A DNA stretch of 64,000 nucleotides, taken from contig VGMT01000011.1 in NCBI GenBank assembly GCA_016866335.1, forward strand, positions 1-64,000. Reading direction: 5' to 3'. The notes below the pieces were generated by a model. That model saw nothing but the letters and a program-made list of their open reading frames with translations, was not told where the DNA came from and did not search any database. The stretch's first letter is position 1; every line of letters begins with the position of its first letter. Both the position numbers and the translations under genes were made by a program. This DNA is from Bacteroidota bacterium (lineage in GTDB: Bacteria; Bacteroidota; Bacteroidia; CAIKAF01). Of this stretch, positions 32,651 through 42,568 are shown piece by piece.

Positions 32651-35353
32651 TTAGGCCTTTTGAAGTAAATCCCGAAGCACATAGTGAAGAATGCCTCCGT
32701 TCTTGTAGTAGGCAATTTCGATTTCAGAATCTAAGCGCGATAAAGCCTGAAAAGAAACCACACTGCCATCGCTCTTTTTGGCCTCTACCTGCAACAACTG
32801 CTGAGGCTGAAGTCCACGGCTAATGCCTGCAACGCTGAACGTTTCTAAGCCAGATAGCCCCAAAGACATGGCGTTTTGCCCCTCAAGGAACTGCAGTGGC
32901 AATACACCCATGCCCACCAAATTTGACCGGTGGATGCGTTCGTAGCTTTCGGCAATTACCACCTTTATTCCCAATAAGTTTGGACCTTTTGCCGCCCAGT
33001 CGCGGCTGGAACCAGAACCATACTCTTTGCCTCCTAAAACCACCAAGGGAATTCCTTCTGCTTGATACCGCATTGAGACTTCATATACACTGCTCACTTC
33101 GCCACTGGGTTGGTGCAAGGACCAACCGCCCTCTTTTTCAACAATCTGGTTCTTTATGCGAACATTGGCAAAGGTGCCTCGAACCATAACCTCGTGGTTT
33201 CCACGGCGGGCTCCATATGAATTGAAATCGCCTTTTTCTACCCCATGTTGAATCAGGTAGCTGCCCGCGGGGCTATCGGGTTTGAACGAACCTGCCGGTG
33301 AAATATGGTCGGTGGTTACACTATCGCCCAACATCAACAATACCTTTCCGTTTACTATGTCAGAAGGCTCGTTTACCTCTTCAGAAATTCCTTGAAAGAA
33401 GGGAGCTTCTTTCACATAGGTTGAAGTAGGATTCCATTTAAACAGCTGACCTTCGGGTGCTTTAAGGTTTTGCCAATCGGCATCTCCATCAAAAACAGTC
33501 GCGTATGTGGCTCTGTAATCTTCAGGTACAATAACCCGATTTCTGATATCGGCTATTTCTTGGTCGCTGGGCCATATATCGCTCATCATTACCGGTTGGC
33601 CATTTTTGTCCACTCCTATAGGCTCGGTAGTCAAATCGATGTCGGTTCTGCCGGCAATGGCATACACCACCACCAACATAGGCGAGGCCAAGAAATTCAT
33701 TTTAACTTGAGGGTGAACCCTAGCTTCAAAATTCCGGTTTCCTGAAAGTACGCTGGAAACTACCAAATCGTTTTCTTCAACGGCTTTAGCAATGTGCAGA
33801 GGCAAGGCTCCTGAATTGCCAATACAGGTAGTACAGCCATATCCAACTACATGGAATTTCAATTGCTCCAAATAGGGCAGCAAGCCGGCATTGCTTAGGT
33901 AGCTTGTAACCACCTTAGAACCGGGAGCCAAGGAGGTTTTTACCCAAGGTTTAACCTGCAAGCCTTTTTCAATGGCCTTTTTGGCCACCAACCCAGCTCC
34001 AAGCATTACACTTGGATTGCTTGTGTTGGTGCATGAGGTTATGGCTGCAATCACTACAGAGGCATCGGAAAGTTGAAACGCTTCCTGTTCATCGTGCACA
34101 GCAACCGATCTTAATCGACCTTCTTCAATTTCGGTTTGCCTTGCTCCAGCTGGAACATAGGCACGTTGGAATGTTTCTTGAAGAATCTGTTGGACTTTTG
34201 AGTTCAAATCTCGAACCAAAATTCGGTCTTGTGGTCTCTTAGGACCTGAAACGGCCGGCTCTAAGCTGGATAAATTTAGCTCGACCAAACTGGAATAGGC
34301 AATGTTTTCGTTGCCGGTTCTCCATAACAGGTTTTCTTTGCAATACGATTCCACCAGATCAACTTGCTCATCGCTGCGTGCCGTACGCTTCATGTATTCT
34401 AAGGTTTGACCATCTACGGGGAAGTAAGTGATGGTGCAACCGAATTCAGGCGACATGTTTGAGATGGTAGCTCTATCGGGAACAGTTAAGGTATCCAATC
34501 CTTCTCCGAACACCTCAACAAATTTGCCTACCACTCCATGTTTGCGGAGAGCCTCGGTAATGGCCAAAACCATATCGGTGGCTGTAACTCCTGCCGGCAT
34601 TTTGCCGGTAAGTTTTAAACCAACAACTTCGGGAAGAATAAAATAGGAAGGTTGGCCCAACATGGCGGCTTCGGCCTCAATACCGCCAACTCCCCAAGCC
34701 ACAACTCCAATTCCGTTTACCATGGGAGTATGTGAGTCGGTTCCAAAGCAGGAGTCAGGAAAAGCCACCCCATCGCGAACCAAAACGCCCTTGCTTAAAA
34801 ATTCTAGGTTAACCTGGTGGCAAATACCCATTCCAGGAGGAACAGCGGTGAAGTTATCAAAAGCTTTTTGAGCCCATTTAAGCAACTCATAGCGCTCTCC
34901 GTTTCGCTCAAATTCCAAATCAACGTTTTTTTGAAGGGCATCGCTGCTTCCAAAATATTCTACCTGAACGGAGTGGTCAATAACCAAATCTACCGGAATC
35001 AATGGATTTATTTTTGAAACATCTTTTCCTTTTCGACCCGCCTCGGCCCTTAAGGAAGCTAAATCAACCACACAGGGAACCCCAGTGAAGTCTTGAAGCA
35101 AAACCCGAGCAGGCATAAAGGGAACATCTTTATCTGATTTCTCTGGTTTCCAATTTAAATAGGTTTCAACATTTTCTTTGGTCACACGCAGGCCATCGTA
35201 ATTGCGTAAGGCGTTTTCAATAAGAACCCGTATGGAATAGGGTAAGGATTGAATAGAATAACCTTGTTCCTCAAGGGCTTTAAGGCTGTAAAAGGAAATG
35301 GTTCCGACCTTGGTATTTAAATGGCGTTTGGTGGTAAATAAATCTTGATTCAT
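32651..35353 (-). CDS. acnA: Aconitate hydratase A
   Basis: 4Fe-4S aconitase of the TCA cycle, 900 residues, IRP1/AcnA type. Cluster cysteines are seen in AITSCTNTSNPSV and GYGCTTCIGNSG; GTDSHTPMVNGIGVVAWGVGG and the C-terminal swivel domain GGKEYGSGSSRDWAAKG (Arg-containing active-site loop) are intact. Promoter box TACCTTCG lies upstream, immediately downstream of the tRNA-Lys terminator. The small secreted-protein gene converges on its 3' end. Confidence 0.97.
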   Translation of the reverse strand: MNQDLFTTKRHLNTKVGTISFYSLKALEEQGYSIQSLPYSIRVLIENALRNYDGLRVTKENVETYLNWKPEKSDKDVPFMPARVLLQDFTGVPCVVDLASLRAEAGRKGKDVSKINPLIPVDLVIDHSVQVEYFGSSDALQKNVDLEFERNGERYELLKWAQKAFDNFTAVPPGMGICHQVNLEFLSKGVLVRDGVAFPDSCFGTDSHTPMVNGIGVVAWGVGGIEAEAAMLGQPSYFILPEVVGLKLTGKMPAGVTATDMVLAITEALRKHGVVGKFVEVFGEGLDTLTVPDRATISNMSPEFGCTITYFPVDGQTLEYMKRTARSDEQVDLVESYCKENLLWRTGNENIAYSSLVELNLSSLEPAVSGPKRPQDRILVRDLNSKVQQILQETFQRAYVPAGARQTEIEEGRLRSVAVHDEQEAFQLSDASVVIAAITSCTNTSNPSVMLGAGLVAKKAIEKGLQVKPWVKTSLAPGSKVVTSYLSNAGLLPYLEQLKFHVVGYGCTTCIGNSGALPLHIAKAVEENDLVVSSVLSGNRNFEARVHPQVKMNFLASPMLVVVYAIAGRTDIDLTTEPIGVDKNGQPVMMSDIWPSDQEIADIRNRVIVPEDYRATYATVFDGDADWQNLKAPEGQLFKWNPTSTYVKEAPFFQGISEEVNEPSDIVNGKVLLMLGDSVTTDHISPAGSFKPDSPAGSYLIQHGVEKGDFNSYGARRGNHEVMVRGTFANVRIKNQIVEKEGGWSLHQPSGEVSSVYEVSMRYQAEGIPLVVLGGKEYGSGSSRDWAAKGPNLLGIKVVIAESYERIHRSNLVGMGVLPLQFLEGQNAMSLGLSGLETFSVAGISRGLQPQQLLQVEAKKSDGSVVSFQALSRLDSEIEIAYYKNGGILHYVLRDLLQKA

Positions 35354-35393
35354 AATACGGTTCCGTGTTTATCGTGCAATCAAAGTTGTGCCG

Positions 35394-35401
35394 CGAAGGT
35401 A
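35394..35401 (-). promoter_or_regulatory. Putative -7 box of acnA
   Basis: TACCTTCG on the minus strand (variant of TAnnTTTG), about 40 bases upstream of the acnA ATG. The T-rich tract of the tRNA terminator lies where the -33 element would be. Confidence 0.4.
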
Positions 35402-35415
35402 GCAAAATCGAAGGC

Positions 35416-35439
35416 AAAAAAAACCGCCTTGCGGCGGTT
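35416..35439 (-). terminator. Intrinsic terminator after tRNA-Lys
   Basis: Minus strand AACCGCC-GCAA-GGCGGTT with a GNRA-type loop and a following run of eight T. It begins four bases after the tRNA 3' end. Confidence 0.9.
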
Positions 35440-35442
35440 AAG

Positions 35443-35515
35443 TGAATCCTCTGGGGCTCGAACCCAGGACCCCAACATTAAAAGTGTTGTGCTCTGCCAA
35501 CTGAGCTAAGGATTC
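35443..35515 (-). tRNA. tRNA-Lys (anticodon TTT)
   Basis: 73-base cloverleaf on the minus strand. Acceptor stem GAATCCT pairs with AGGATTC; D arm GCTC..GAGC; anticodon stem CAACA/TGTTG with loop CTTTTAA, anticodon TTT; T arm CTGGG TTCGAGC CCCAG; discriminator A. CCA is not encoded. It is preceded by a good promoter (35535-35565) and followed by a terminator, so it is an independent unit. Outside these features the gap 35354-35783 holds no supported gene. Confidence 0.97.
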
Positions 35516-35534
35516 AGGTCTTAAAATCGGAGTG

Positions 35535-35565
35535 CAAATGTAGGGTAATTTAACAATGTGAACAA
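35535..35565 (-). promoter_or_regulatory. Promoter of tRNA-Lys
   Basis: Minus strand TTG (35563-35565), 20 bases, then TACATTTG (35535-35542), 20 bases upstream of the mature tRNA. An excellent fit to the Bacteroidota consensus. Confidence 0.8.
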
Positions 35566-35750
35566 AAAAATGCCTAAAAAACTGGTAAGTTGCTGAATTT
35601 CAATGTCACTCTCAACCGATTGAACCTGCTGCGTTTCAAATAGAATAAGGTTAAAGGAATCAAGGTTGGCCTATTTTGCCTCTGTTTATTCACATTGCTT
35701 TGTTTAAGCAATTTTGTGAGCTGCCCCCCGTTTCTATGCTGTTTGAATTG

Positions 35751-35758
35751 TACTTTTG
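35751..35758 (+). promoter_or_regulatory. Putative -7 box of the PorE-like gene
   Basis: TACTTTTG, a perfect TAnnTTTG, 25 bases before the ATG. A TTT at 17 bases upstream may serve as a weak -33 element. Confidence 0.5.
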
Positions 35759-35783
35759 AACACCGAAAAAACCGCTCTTTTTC

Positions 35784-37736
35784 ATGCATAATCTATTTGC
35801 TGTTGTTGCTTTTTTTTTCCTAGCCTTTCTAATGCATGCCCAAAAGGTGAACACGGAAGGTTGTCCAGATTTAACCAATAAAGAGGCGGAAAAACTCCTT
35901 AAAAAGGCACTGAAGGCGGAGGAGGCAGGCGAGGCTAGAATGCTGCTCCGTAAAGCCTTGGAGTTGGAGCCCAGCCATTATGTCGCCGCTTGGGAATTGG
36001 GGCGCCGCACCTGGGTTAACAACATGAAAGCCGAGGCATTAGAACATTTTAAGGTTCTTACCGAACAATGCCCAGGCTACCATCCAGATGTATTTTATTT
36101 TCTAGGAAAAGCGTACGAAGAACAAAGAGACTATACCCAAGCCATCAAGGCATGGGAAACTTTTTTGAAACGAGACGATATCTCAGATTCCCACTACGAA
36201 GAGGTTAAATCTGCATTGCCAGAGCTAAAGAAAAAAGAAGGTCTATTTAAAAAGGTGGTCGATTTTAACCCCACGTTTATTTCGGGTGTGTGCACCCCGG
36301 GTGATGAATACTCTGCTTCTCTTTCGCCCGACAATACTTTTTTGTTTTTTACCCGTAAAGAAAACCGAAGCCCAAGCGAATTTGGTGGTTCGGTGGCCAG
36401 AGCGCCGGTAGGGGTAGAGATATTTTACCGGTCTAAAGCCCTGGGGAACAATACATGGTCAAAGGGCGAAGAAATGGTAAGCCCCTTTAACCAAGGCCAC
36501 ACAAACGGGGCCGCAGCCTTAACAGCCGATAACAAAACCATGTATTTTGTGGTATGTCCAAACAATGAGTACCAAGCCTGCGACTTGTGGTTTAGCCGTT
36601 GGGAAGGCTTTGCTTGGGCCCCCCTGCAAAGGGTTAGTCAAAACCTCAATTCTGCTCAGTGGGATTCTCAACCTACCATTTCTTACGACGGGAATACCCT
36701 GGTTTTCTCCTCAAACCGTCCGGGCGGGTTGGGCGGAACCGATTTATATATGTCTGAAAGAAACCCCCAAACCAATCAGTGGGGACCACCCAAAAACCTT
36801 GGGGCGGTTTTGAATACAGACAAAAATGAACTAACTCCCTTCTTGCATTCCGACTCTCAAACCCTTTATTTTTCTTCGAAAGGCCACGATAACATTGGGG
36901 GCTATGACGTATTTTATACCCGCCGTAAGCCCGATGGAACCTGGGAAAAGCCTGTAAATATTGGCAACCCAATCAACACCGAAGCCGATGAGGTTAGCTT
37001 TTTCGTTTCATTAGACGGTAAAACAGGCTATTTCTCTTCCAACAATCTAAAATCCAAAGATGGCAAAAGCATTGGCCCCGGTGGACTTGATGTCTATTCC
37101 TTTGATTTGTATGAAGAGGCTAGGCCTGCCGAGGTTTTTGTGGTTCGGGGTGTTTTGAAAGACAACGATGGCCAGCGTTTGGGCGGCAGCATTGAGGTGT
37201 TCAATGAAACGACGCAGCAAAAAACCACCATTGAAGCCGATCAGCGCGATGGAGAATTCGTTGCCATTTTAAAGGCCAACGAAGAGCATACCATTTCCGT
37301 GGAAACCCCTGGTTTGGCCTTTTCGGCTAAATCCATTACCAAAGAAAACGCCAAAGACACCGTTGCATTAGCAACAGGTAAAATAAGCGAAGGGGCGGCA
37401 TTTAACCTTTCAGAATTGTATTTTGAAACCAACAGCATTGCCTTGAGCCTAAAGGCAAAAACCTACCTAAAGGCTTTTGCGCGCTGGCTTGACAAGAACA
37501 AATCTGCTCAAATCGCCATACACGGACATACCGATAATGTTGGCGATTCGAATGCCAACCTGGCTCTTTCGTCCGATCGAGCAAATGCCGTGAAACAATG
37601 TTTAATTGATTTAGGTGTTCAGGCTCAACGCATTGAAGCAAAAGGCTTTGGCTCTACCAAGCCAATAGCCTCCAATACTTCAGCTGAAGGGAAATCCAAA
37701 AACCGCCGCACCGAATTTGTTATCCTTAAGCCTTAA
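35784..37736 (+). CDS. PorE-like TPR / beta-propeller / OmpA-family protein
   Basis: 650-residue periplasmic or outer-membrane-associated protein. Signal peptide 1-19 (FFFLAFLMHAQ). TPR helices at about 30-150 (AEKLLKKALKAEEAGEARMLLRKALELEP). A WD40/PD40-like propeller at about 160-450 has repeated SPDN..LFFTR, SYDGNTLVFSSNRPGGLGGTDLY and TLYFSSKGHDNIGGYDVFY blades. A carboxypeptidase-regulatory-like domain is at about 455-515. A C-terminal OmpA domain (IAIHGHTDNVGDSNANLALSSDRANAVK, NRRTEFVI) binds peptidoglycan. This domain order is that of PorE, the peptidoglycan anchor of the type IX secretion system, but no lipobox is seen and close paralogues are common in this phylum. Confidence 0.85.
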   Translation: MHNLFAVVAFFFLAFLMHAQKVNTEGCPDLTNKEAEKLLKKALKAEEAGEARMLLRKALELEPSHYVAAWELGRRTWVNNMKAEALEHFKVLTEQCPGYHPDVFYFLGKAYEEQRDYTQAIKAWETFLKRDDISDSHYEEVKSALPELKKKEGLFKKVVDFNPTFISGVCTPGDEYSASLSPDNTFLFFTRKENRSPSEFGGSVARAPVGVEIFYRSKALGNNTWSKGEEMVSPFNQGHTNGAAALTADNKTMYFVVCPNNEYQACDLWFSRWEGFAWAPLQRVSQNLNSAQWDSQPTISYDGNTLVFSSNRPGGLGGTDLYMSERNPQTNQWGPPKNLGAVLNTDKNELTPFLHSDSQTLYFSSKGHDNIGGYDVFYTRRKPDGTWEKPVNIGNPINTEADEVSFFVSLDGKTGYFSSNNLKSKDGKSIGPGGLDVYSFDLYEEARPAEVFVVRGVLKDNDGQRLGGSIEVFNETTQQKTTIEADQRDGEFVAILKANEEHTISVETPGLAFSAKSITKENAKDTVALATGKISEGAAFNLSELYFETNSIALSLKAKTYLKAFARWLDKNKSAQIAIHGHTDNVGDSNANLALSSDRANAVKQCLIDLGVQAQRIEAKGFGSTKPIASNTSAEGKSKNRRTEFVILKP

Positions 37737-37763
37737 CCTGAATTCACCTTCTTAAAGCCATTT

Positions 37764-39299
37764 ATGTCGGAAAAAATACTCATCCTTGATTTTGGATCTC
37801 AATACACCCAGCTTATTGCAAGAAGATTAAGGGAGTTGAATGTGTATTGTGAAATTTTGCCTTACCATTCCCCCACGAATTCCATAGACCTCCATGGAGT
37901 CAAAGGCCTTATTTTGTCAGGTAGTCCAGCTTCTGTTCGGCAAGAAAAGCCCTTGATTCCCGATTTGAATTGGTTGAACATGGGTTTGCCCATACTTGGA
38001 ATTTGCTATGGCGCCCAGTGGTTGGCCCATACGCATGGCGGCATCGTAGCCGCTTCGAAACACCGAGAATACGGAAGAGCTAGGGTAGAGGTGCTTGATA
38101 ATAATGCACTGTTTGCCCAAATACAATCCGGCTCCACCGTTTGGATGTCGCATGGTGACAGCATTCAGGTTTTACCTTCAGAATTTTTTTTAACGGCAAA
38201 AACAACCGATATTCCGGTTGCGGCTTTTCAGCATACGTCTAAGCCTTGGTTTGGGCTTCAATTCCATCCTGAAGTGGTGCATAGCCAAGATGGACTTTTG
38301 CTGTTGCGAAATTTTGCCTTTCAAATATGTGGCTGTTCAGGCGACTGGACAGAAGGCCATTTCATTGAAGAGATTACCGAAAAAATTCGTTCACAAGTGG
38401 GTGCCGACCATGTTATATTGGCATTGAGTGGGGGTGTAGATTCAACGGTAGCTGCCATTCTATTGAATAAAGCCATAGGAGACCAACTTCATTGCATTTT
38501 TGTTGACAATGGGTTGCTTCGAAAAGGTGAGGCTGAGCAAGTAATGTCAACCTATTCTGAATTGGGCCTTTCGGTCTCCTGTGCCAAGGCAGGCCCCCTA
38601 TTTTTTGATGCCCTTTCTGGAAAAACCGAACCCGAGGCCAAACGAAAAGCCATTGGCGAAATGTTTATTCGTGTTTTTGAATCGGAAGCAAAGGCCATTC
38701 CCTATCCCATTCATTGGTTGGCTCAAGGAACCATATATCCCGATGTTATTGAGTCGGTTTCGGTAACCGGTCCTTCCGTAACCATAAAAAGCCACCACAA
38801 TGTTGGTGGATTACCGGCTGCCATGAAAATGGGATTGGTTGAGCCCCTTCGGTCTTTGTTTAAAGATGAAGTGCGCCGTGTGGGCAAATCGTTGGGAATT
38901 CCACATGCTTTCATTAATCGCCACCCATTTCCAGGACCTGGATTGGCCATTCGGTGCTTGGGTGCAATTAGCCCAGAAAATATAGCCATGCTTCAAGAGG
39001 CAGACGCTATTTACATACAAGCACTTCGAGAGGCCAACCTGTACGATTCCATTTGGCAGGCTGCAGCCATACTTTTGCCCGTTCAATCGGTGGGAGTTAT
39101 GGGCGACGAGCGAACCTATGAAAAGGTCGTGGCGCTGCGCGCCGTAACCAGCACTGATGGAATGACAGCCGATGTATTCGAATTTCCAGAAGGGTTTTTA
39201 AGGGAGGTGGCCAATAGAATTATCAATCAGGTACGGGGTATAAACAGAGTGGTTTACGACGTAAGTTCAAAACCACCTGCCACCATAGAATGGGAATGA
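37764..39299 (+). CDS. guaA: GMP synthase (glutamine-hydrolysing)
   Basis: Converts XMP to GMP using glutamine and ATP. 511 residues. The N-terminal class I amidotransferase has [12 protein letters not shown] with nucleophile Cys81 and LQFHPEV; the ATP pyrophosphatase domain has the PP-loop [12 protein letters not shown]; the C-terminal dimerisation domain ends [38 protein letters not shown], the canonical end. guaB lies one gene downstream, so both steps from IMP to GMP are together. Confidence 0.98.
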   Translation: MSEKILILDFGSQYTQLIARRLRELNVYCEILPYHSPTNSIDLHGVKGLILSGSPASVRQEKPLIPDLNWLNMGLPILGICYGAQWLAHTHGGIVAASKHREYGRARVEVLDNNALFAQIQSGSTVWMSHGDSIQVLPSEFFLTAKTTDIPVAAFQHTSKPWFGLQFHPEVVHSQDGLLLLRNFAFQICGCSGDWTEGHFIEEITEKIRSQVGADHVILALSGGVDSTVAAILLNKAIGDQLHCIFVDNGLLRKGEAEQVMSTYSELGLSVSCAKAGPLFFDALSGKTEPEAKRKAIGEMFIRVFESEAKAIPYPIHWLAQGTIYPDVIESVSVTGPSVTIKSHHNVGGLPAAMKMGLVEPLRSLFKDEVRRVGKSLGIPHAFINRHPFPGPGLAIRCLGAISPENIAMLQEADAIYIQALREANLYDSIWQAAAILLPVQSVGVMGDERTYEKVVALRAVTSTDGMTADVFEFPEGFLREVANRIINQVRGINRVVYDVSSKPPATIEWE

Positions 39300-39319
39300 T
39301 TATTGATAAGTGTATCTTT

Positions 39320-40792
39320 ATGCGCATGCTTCGTTTTTATACCTCTGTTTTTTTCCTTTTATCAGGGCTTTACCTGAATGCTCAGGATTGCTCAAAATAC
39401 CACCAGGTTCTAAAGGGCGAAACCTTGTACGGAATTGCCAGGGTTAATGCGTGTACAGTTGATCAATTGGTGTCGGCAAATCCTAATTTAATCTTGCCTT
39501 TGCAAGAAGGGGCCTCTATTTGTATCCCCTCTAAAAACCAAAATGCTTTAAATGCCCAAGAAAGCTACTCGGTTTCCTACCATACCGTGGCTTTAGGAGA
39601 ATCCATCTATGGTTTAAGTAAAAAATACAAATGCTCGATAGATACCCTGTATAGCCTAAACCCCTCCTTACTAGAAACAGGTTTAAATGAAGGCCAAAAA
39701 ATTCGAGTACCTACTTTAAAACTGCAGGAAATTCAAAATTCAATGCCCAATTCAAACCGAAGAGGCGCACCCACTAAACCTATCCAAATTGCCCTTTTTG
39801 GCCCCTTTGATGATTCAAGGCCAGAGTATTTCGAAGTAGCCTTGTCATTCATGGAAGGTGTTCAATTGGCCATTTCGGATTGGTCAGACAGTTTGCCTTC
39901 AGGGGTTTCGTTGACCGTTTATGATGAGTTTGAGCCTTTTGCTGGATTCAACGCAAATAAACCCTCGGTGGTTTTTGGGCCCTTTTTAAGTCAAAACTAC
40001 GGTCGGATTAGTCCTAAAATAACCAGCCAAAATATTCCGATTTTTTCTCCTTTTTCCAAACAATGGGAACCCAAATCTCAAAGCGAGTTCAAGGTAAATC
40101 ATTCAGAGGTTGAGGCTTGGGTTACCTACATTGCCGGATATTATAAGGAGAATCCCAACAGAGCCATTTTCCTGTCGAAGGCTTCAATGGGTAAGGACAG
40201 CGTGCTTAGGAGCCAGGTTGCCGCCGAATTAAAAAAACAAGGTGTAGCCTTTTCTACCTGCGAGGCTACGGGGTCTGGAATAGCCTCCCAGTCTTCGGTT
40301 GGCCAAGAATCTTTGGTGGCCTTGTTTGTATCGAATGAACTAAGGGTACGAAATATCCTTACAGGCTTAACTCGTTCATCGTCCAATCCAAAAAATGTTC
40401 AATTGTTGGTACCCGATGATTGGCTTAATTTCCAAGTAATGGAAGTGGGCTACTATCAGAAGTACAATGTTCATATTTTGGCTTCTTCGCATTTTTTGGA
40501 ATTTCCCTTAGAGGGTTCAAGTTGGGCAGAGCGTTTTAAGTTGTATTTTAGAGCTTGGCCCGATTCTTATGCTGAAACAGGCTATTTATTGGCATCGTTT
40601 GCACTAAGGAAATCCATGTTTCTAGATGGCAGGAATTGGGTTGAAACGATAAAAACAACGGAGGTGGATGGGCCGAATCTTCGGTTTGATTTTAGCAAAC
40701 AAATCAATTCAGGCTCGGTAGGTTTAAATAGGCGGGTTCGCATTATTGGTTTTGAAAACGGCCAGGCCGCTTATAAAATGGAGACCAATTAG
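39320..40792 (+). CDS. LysM protein with periplasmic-binding-protein-like domain
   Basis: About 490 residues. Signal peptide near residues 1-20 (FYTSVFFLLSGLYLNAQ). Two LysM repeats follow: YHQVLKGETLYGIARVNACTVDQLVSANP and YHTVALGESIYGLSKKYKCSIDTLYSLNP, each ending IRVP or ICIP. From about residue 150 a type 1 periplasmic-binding-protein-like fold appears (IQIALFGPFDD, VVFGPFLSQNYGRISPKITSQNIPIFSPFSK, AIFLSKASMGKD). The start is uncertain: an ATG at 39290 overlaps guaA, and TATCTTTA at 39313-39320 could be a promoter box making 39326 the start. It probably binds peptidoglycan in the periplasm; the ligand of the second domain is unknown. Confidence 0.8.
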   Translation: MRMLRFYTSVFFLLSGLYLNAQDCSKYHQVLKGETLYGIARVNACTVDQLVSANPNLILPLQEGASICIPSKNQNALNAQESYSVSYHTVALGESIYGLSKKYKCSIDTLYSLNPSLLETGLNEGQKIRVPTLKLQEIQNSMPNSNRRGAPTKPIQIALFGPFDDSRPEYFEVALSFMEGVQLAISDWSDSLPSGVSLTVYDEFEPFAGFNANKPSVVFGPFLSQNYGRISPKITSQNIPIFSPFSKQWEPKSQSEFKVNHSEVEAWVTYIAGYYKENPNRAIFLSKASMGKDSVLRSQVAAELKKQGVAFSTCEATGSGIASQSSVGQESLVALFVSNELRVRNILTGLTRSSSNPKNVQLLVPDDWLNFQVMEVGYYQKYNVHILASSHFLEFPLEGSSWAERFKLYFRAWPDSYAETGYLLASFALRKSMFLDGRNWVETIKTTEVDGPNLRFDFSKQINSGSVGLNRRVRIIGFENGQAAYKMETN

Positions 40793-40846
40793 AAGCCATT
40801 AGCTCTAAATTTAATTTTAAATTAAAGCTTGTAACAAATTAGGTTG

Positions 40847-40854
40847 TACATTTG
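40847..40854 (+). promoter_or_regulatory. Putative -7 box of guaB
   Basis: TACATTTG, a perfect TAnnTTTG, implying a 5' leader of about 100 bases before the guaB ATG. A TTG 15 bases upstream is somewhat too close for a standard -33 element. Confidence 0.5.
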
Positions 40855-40878
40855 CAGGCAACTTTACCCGTTCCAACC

Positions 40879-40902
40879 ATTTTGAAATTTCGATTTCAAA
40901 AT
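40879..40902 (+). promoter_or_regulatory. Perfect stem-loop in the guaB leader
   Basis: ATTTTGAAAT-TTCG-ATTTCAAAAT: a perfect 10-bp stem with a four-base TTCG loop, within the predicted untranslated leader and about 55 bases upstream of the start codon. There is no U-tract, so it is not an intrinsic terminator. It may be an operator at DNA level or an RNA structure; the role is unknown. Confidence 0.5.
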
Positions 40903-40945
40903 CTATCCTTCAGATTGATTTTTAAACGAGATTTTAAAAATTTGA

Positions 40946-42433
<1,488 letters not shown>

Positions 42434-42538
42434 GCCACATTGGCCAGGGATTTAGGTTCCAAATTTCGGCCCTTTTGTCCTGATTTTTTGACCTTCTTAG
42501 CCTTGTTTTTTATTGATTCCCTTTTTCCACCGATTTTG

Positions 42539-42546
42539 TACCTTCG
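42539..42546 (+). promoter_or_regulatory. Putative -7 box of the foldase operon
   Basis: TACCTTCG in the context TTTTGTACCTTCG, 22 bases before the ATG at 42569; a TTG about 23 bases further upstream can act as -33 element. It would drive the three foldase-like genes and perhaps moxR. Confidence 0.5.
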
Positions 42547-42568
42547 TAGGCTTTAAACTATACAAACA

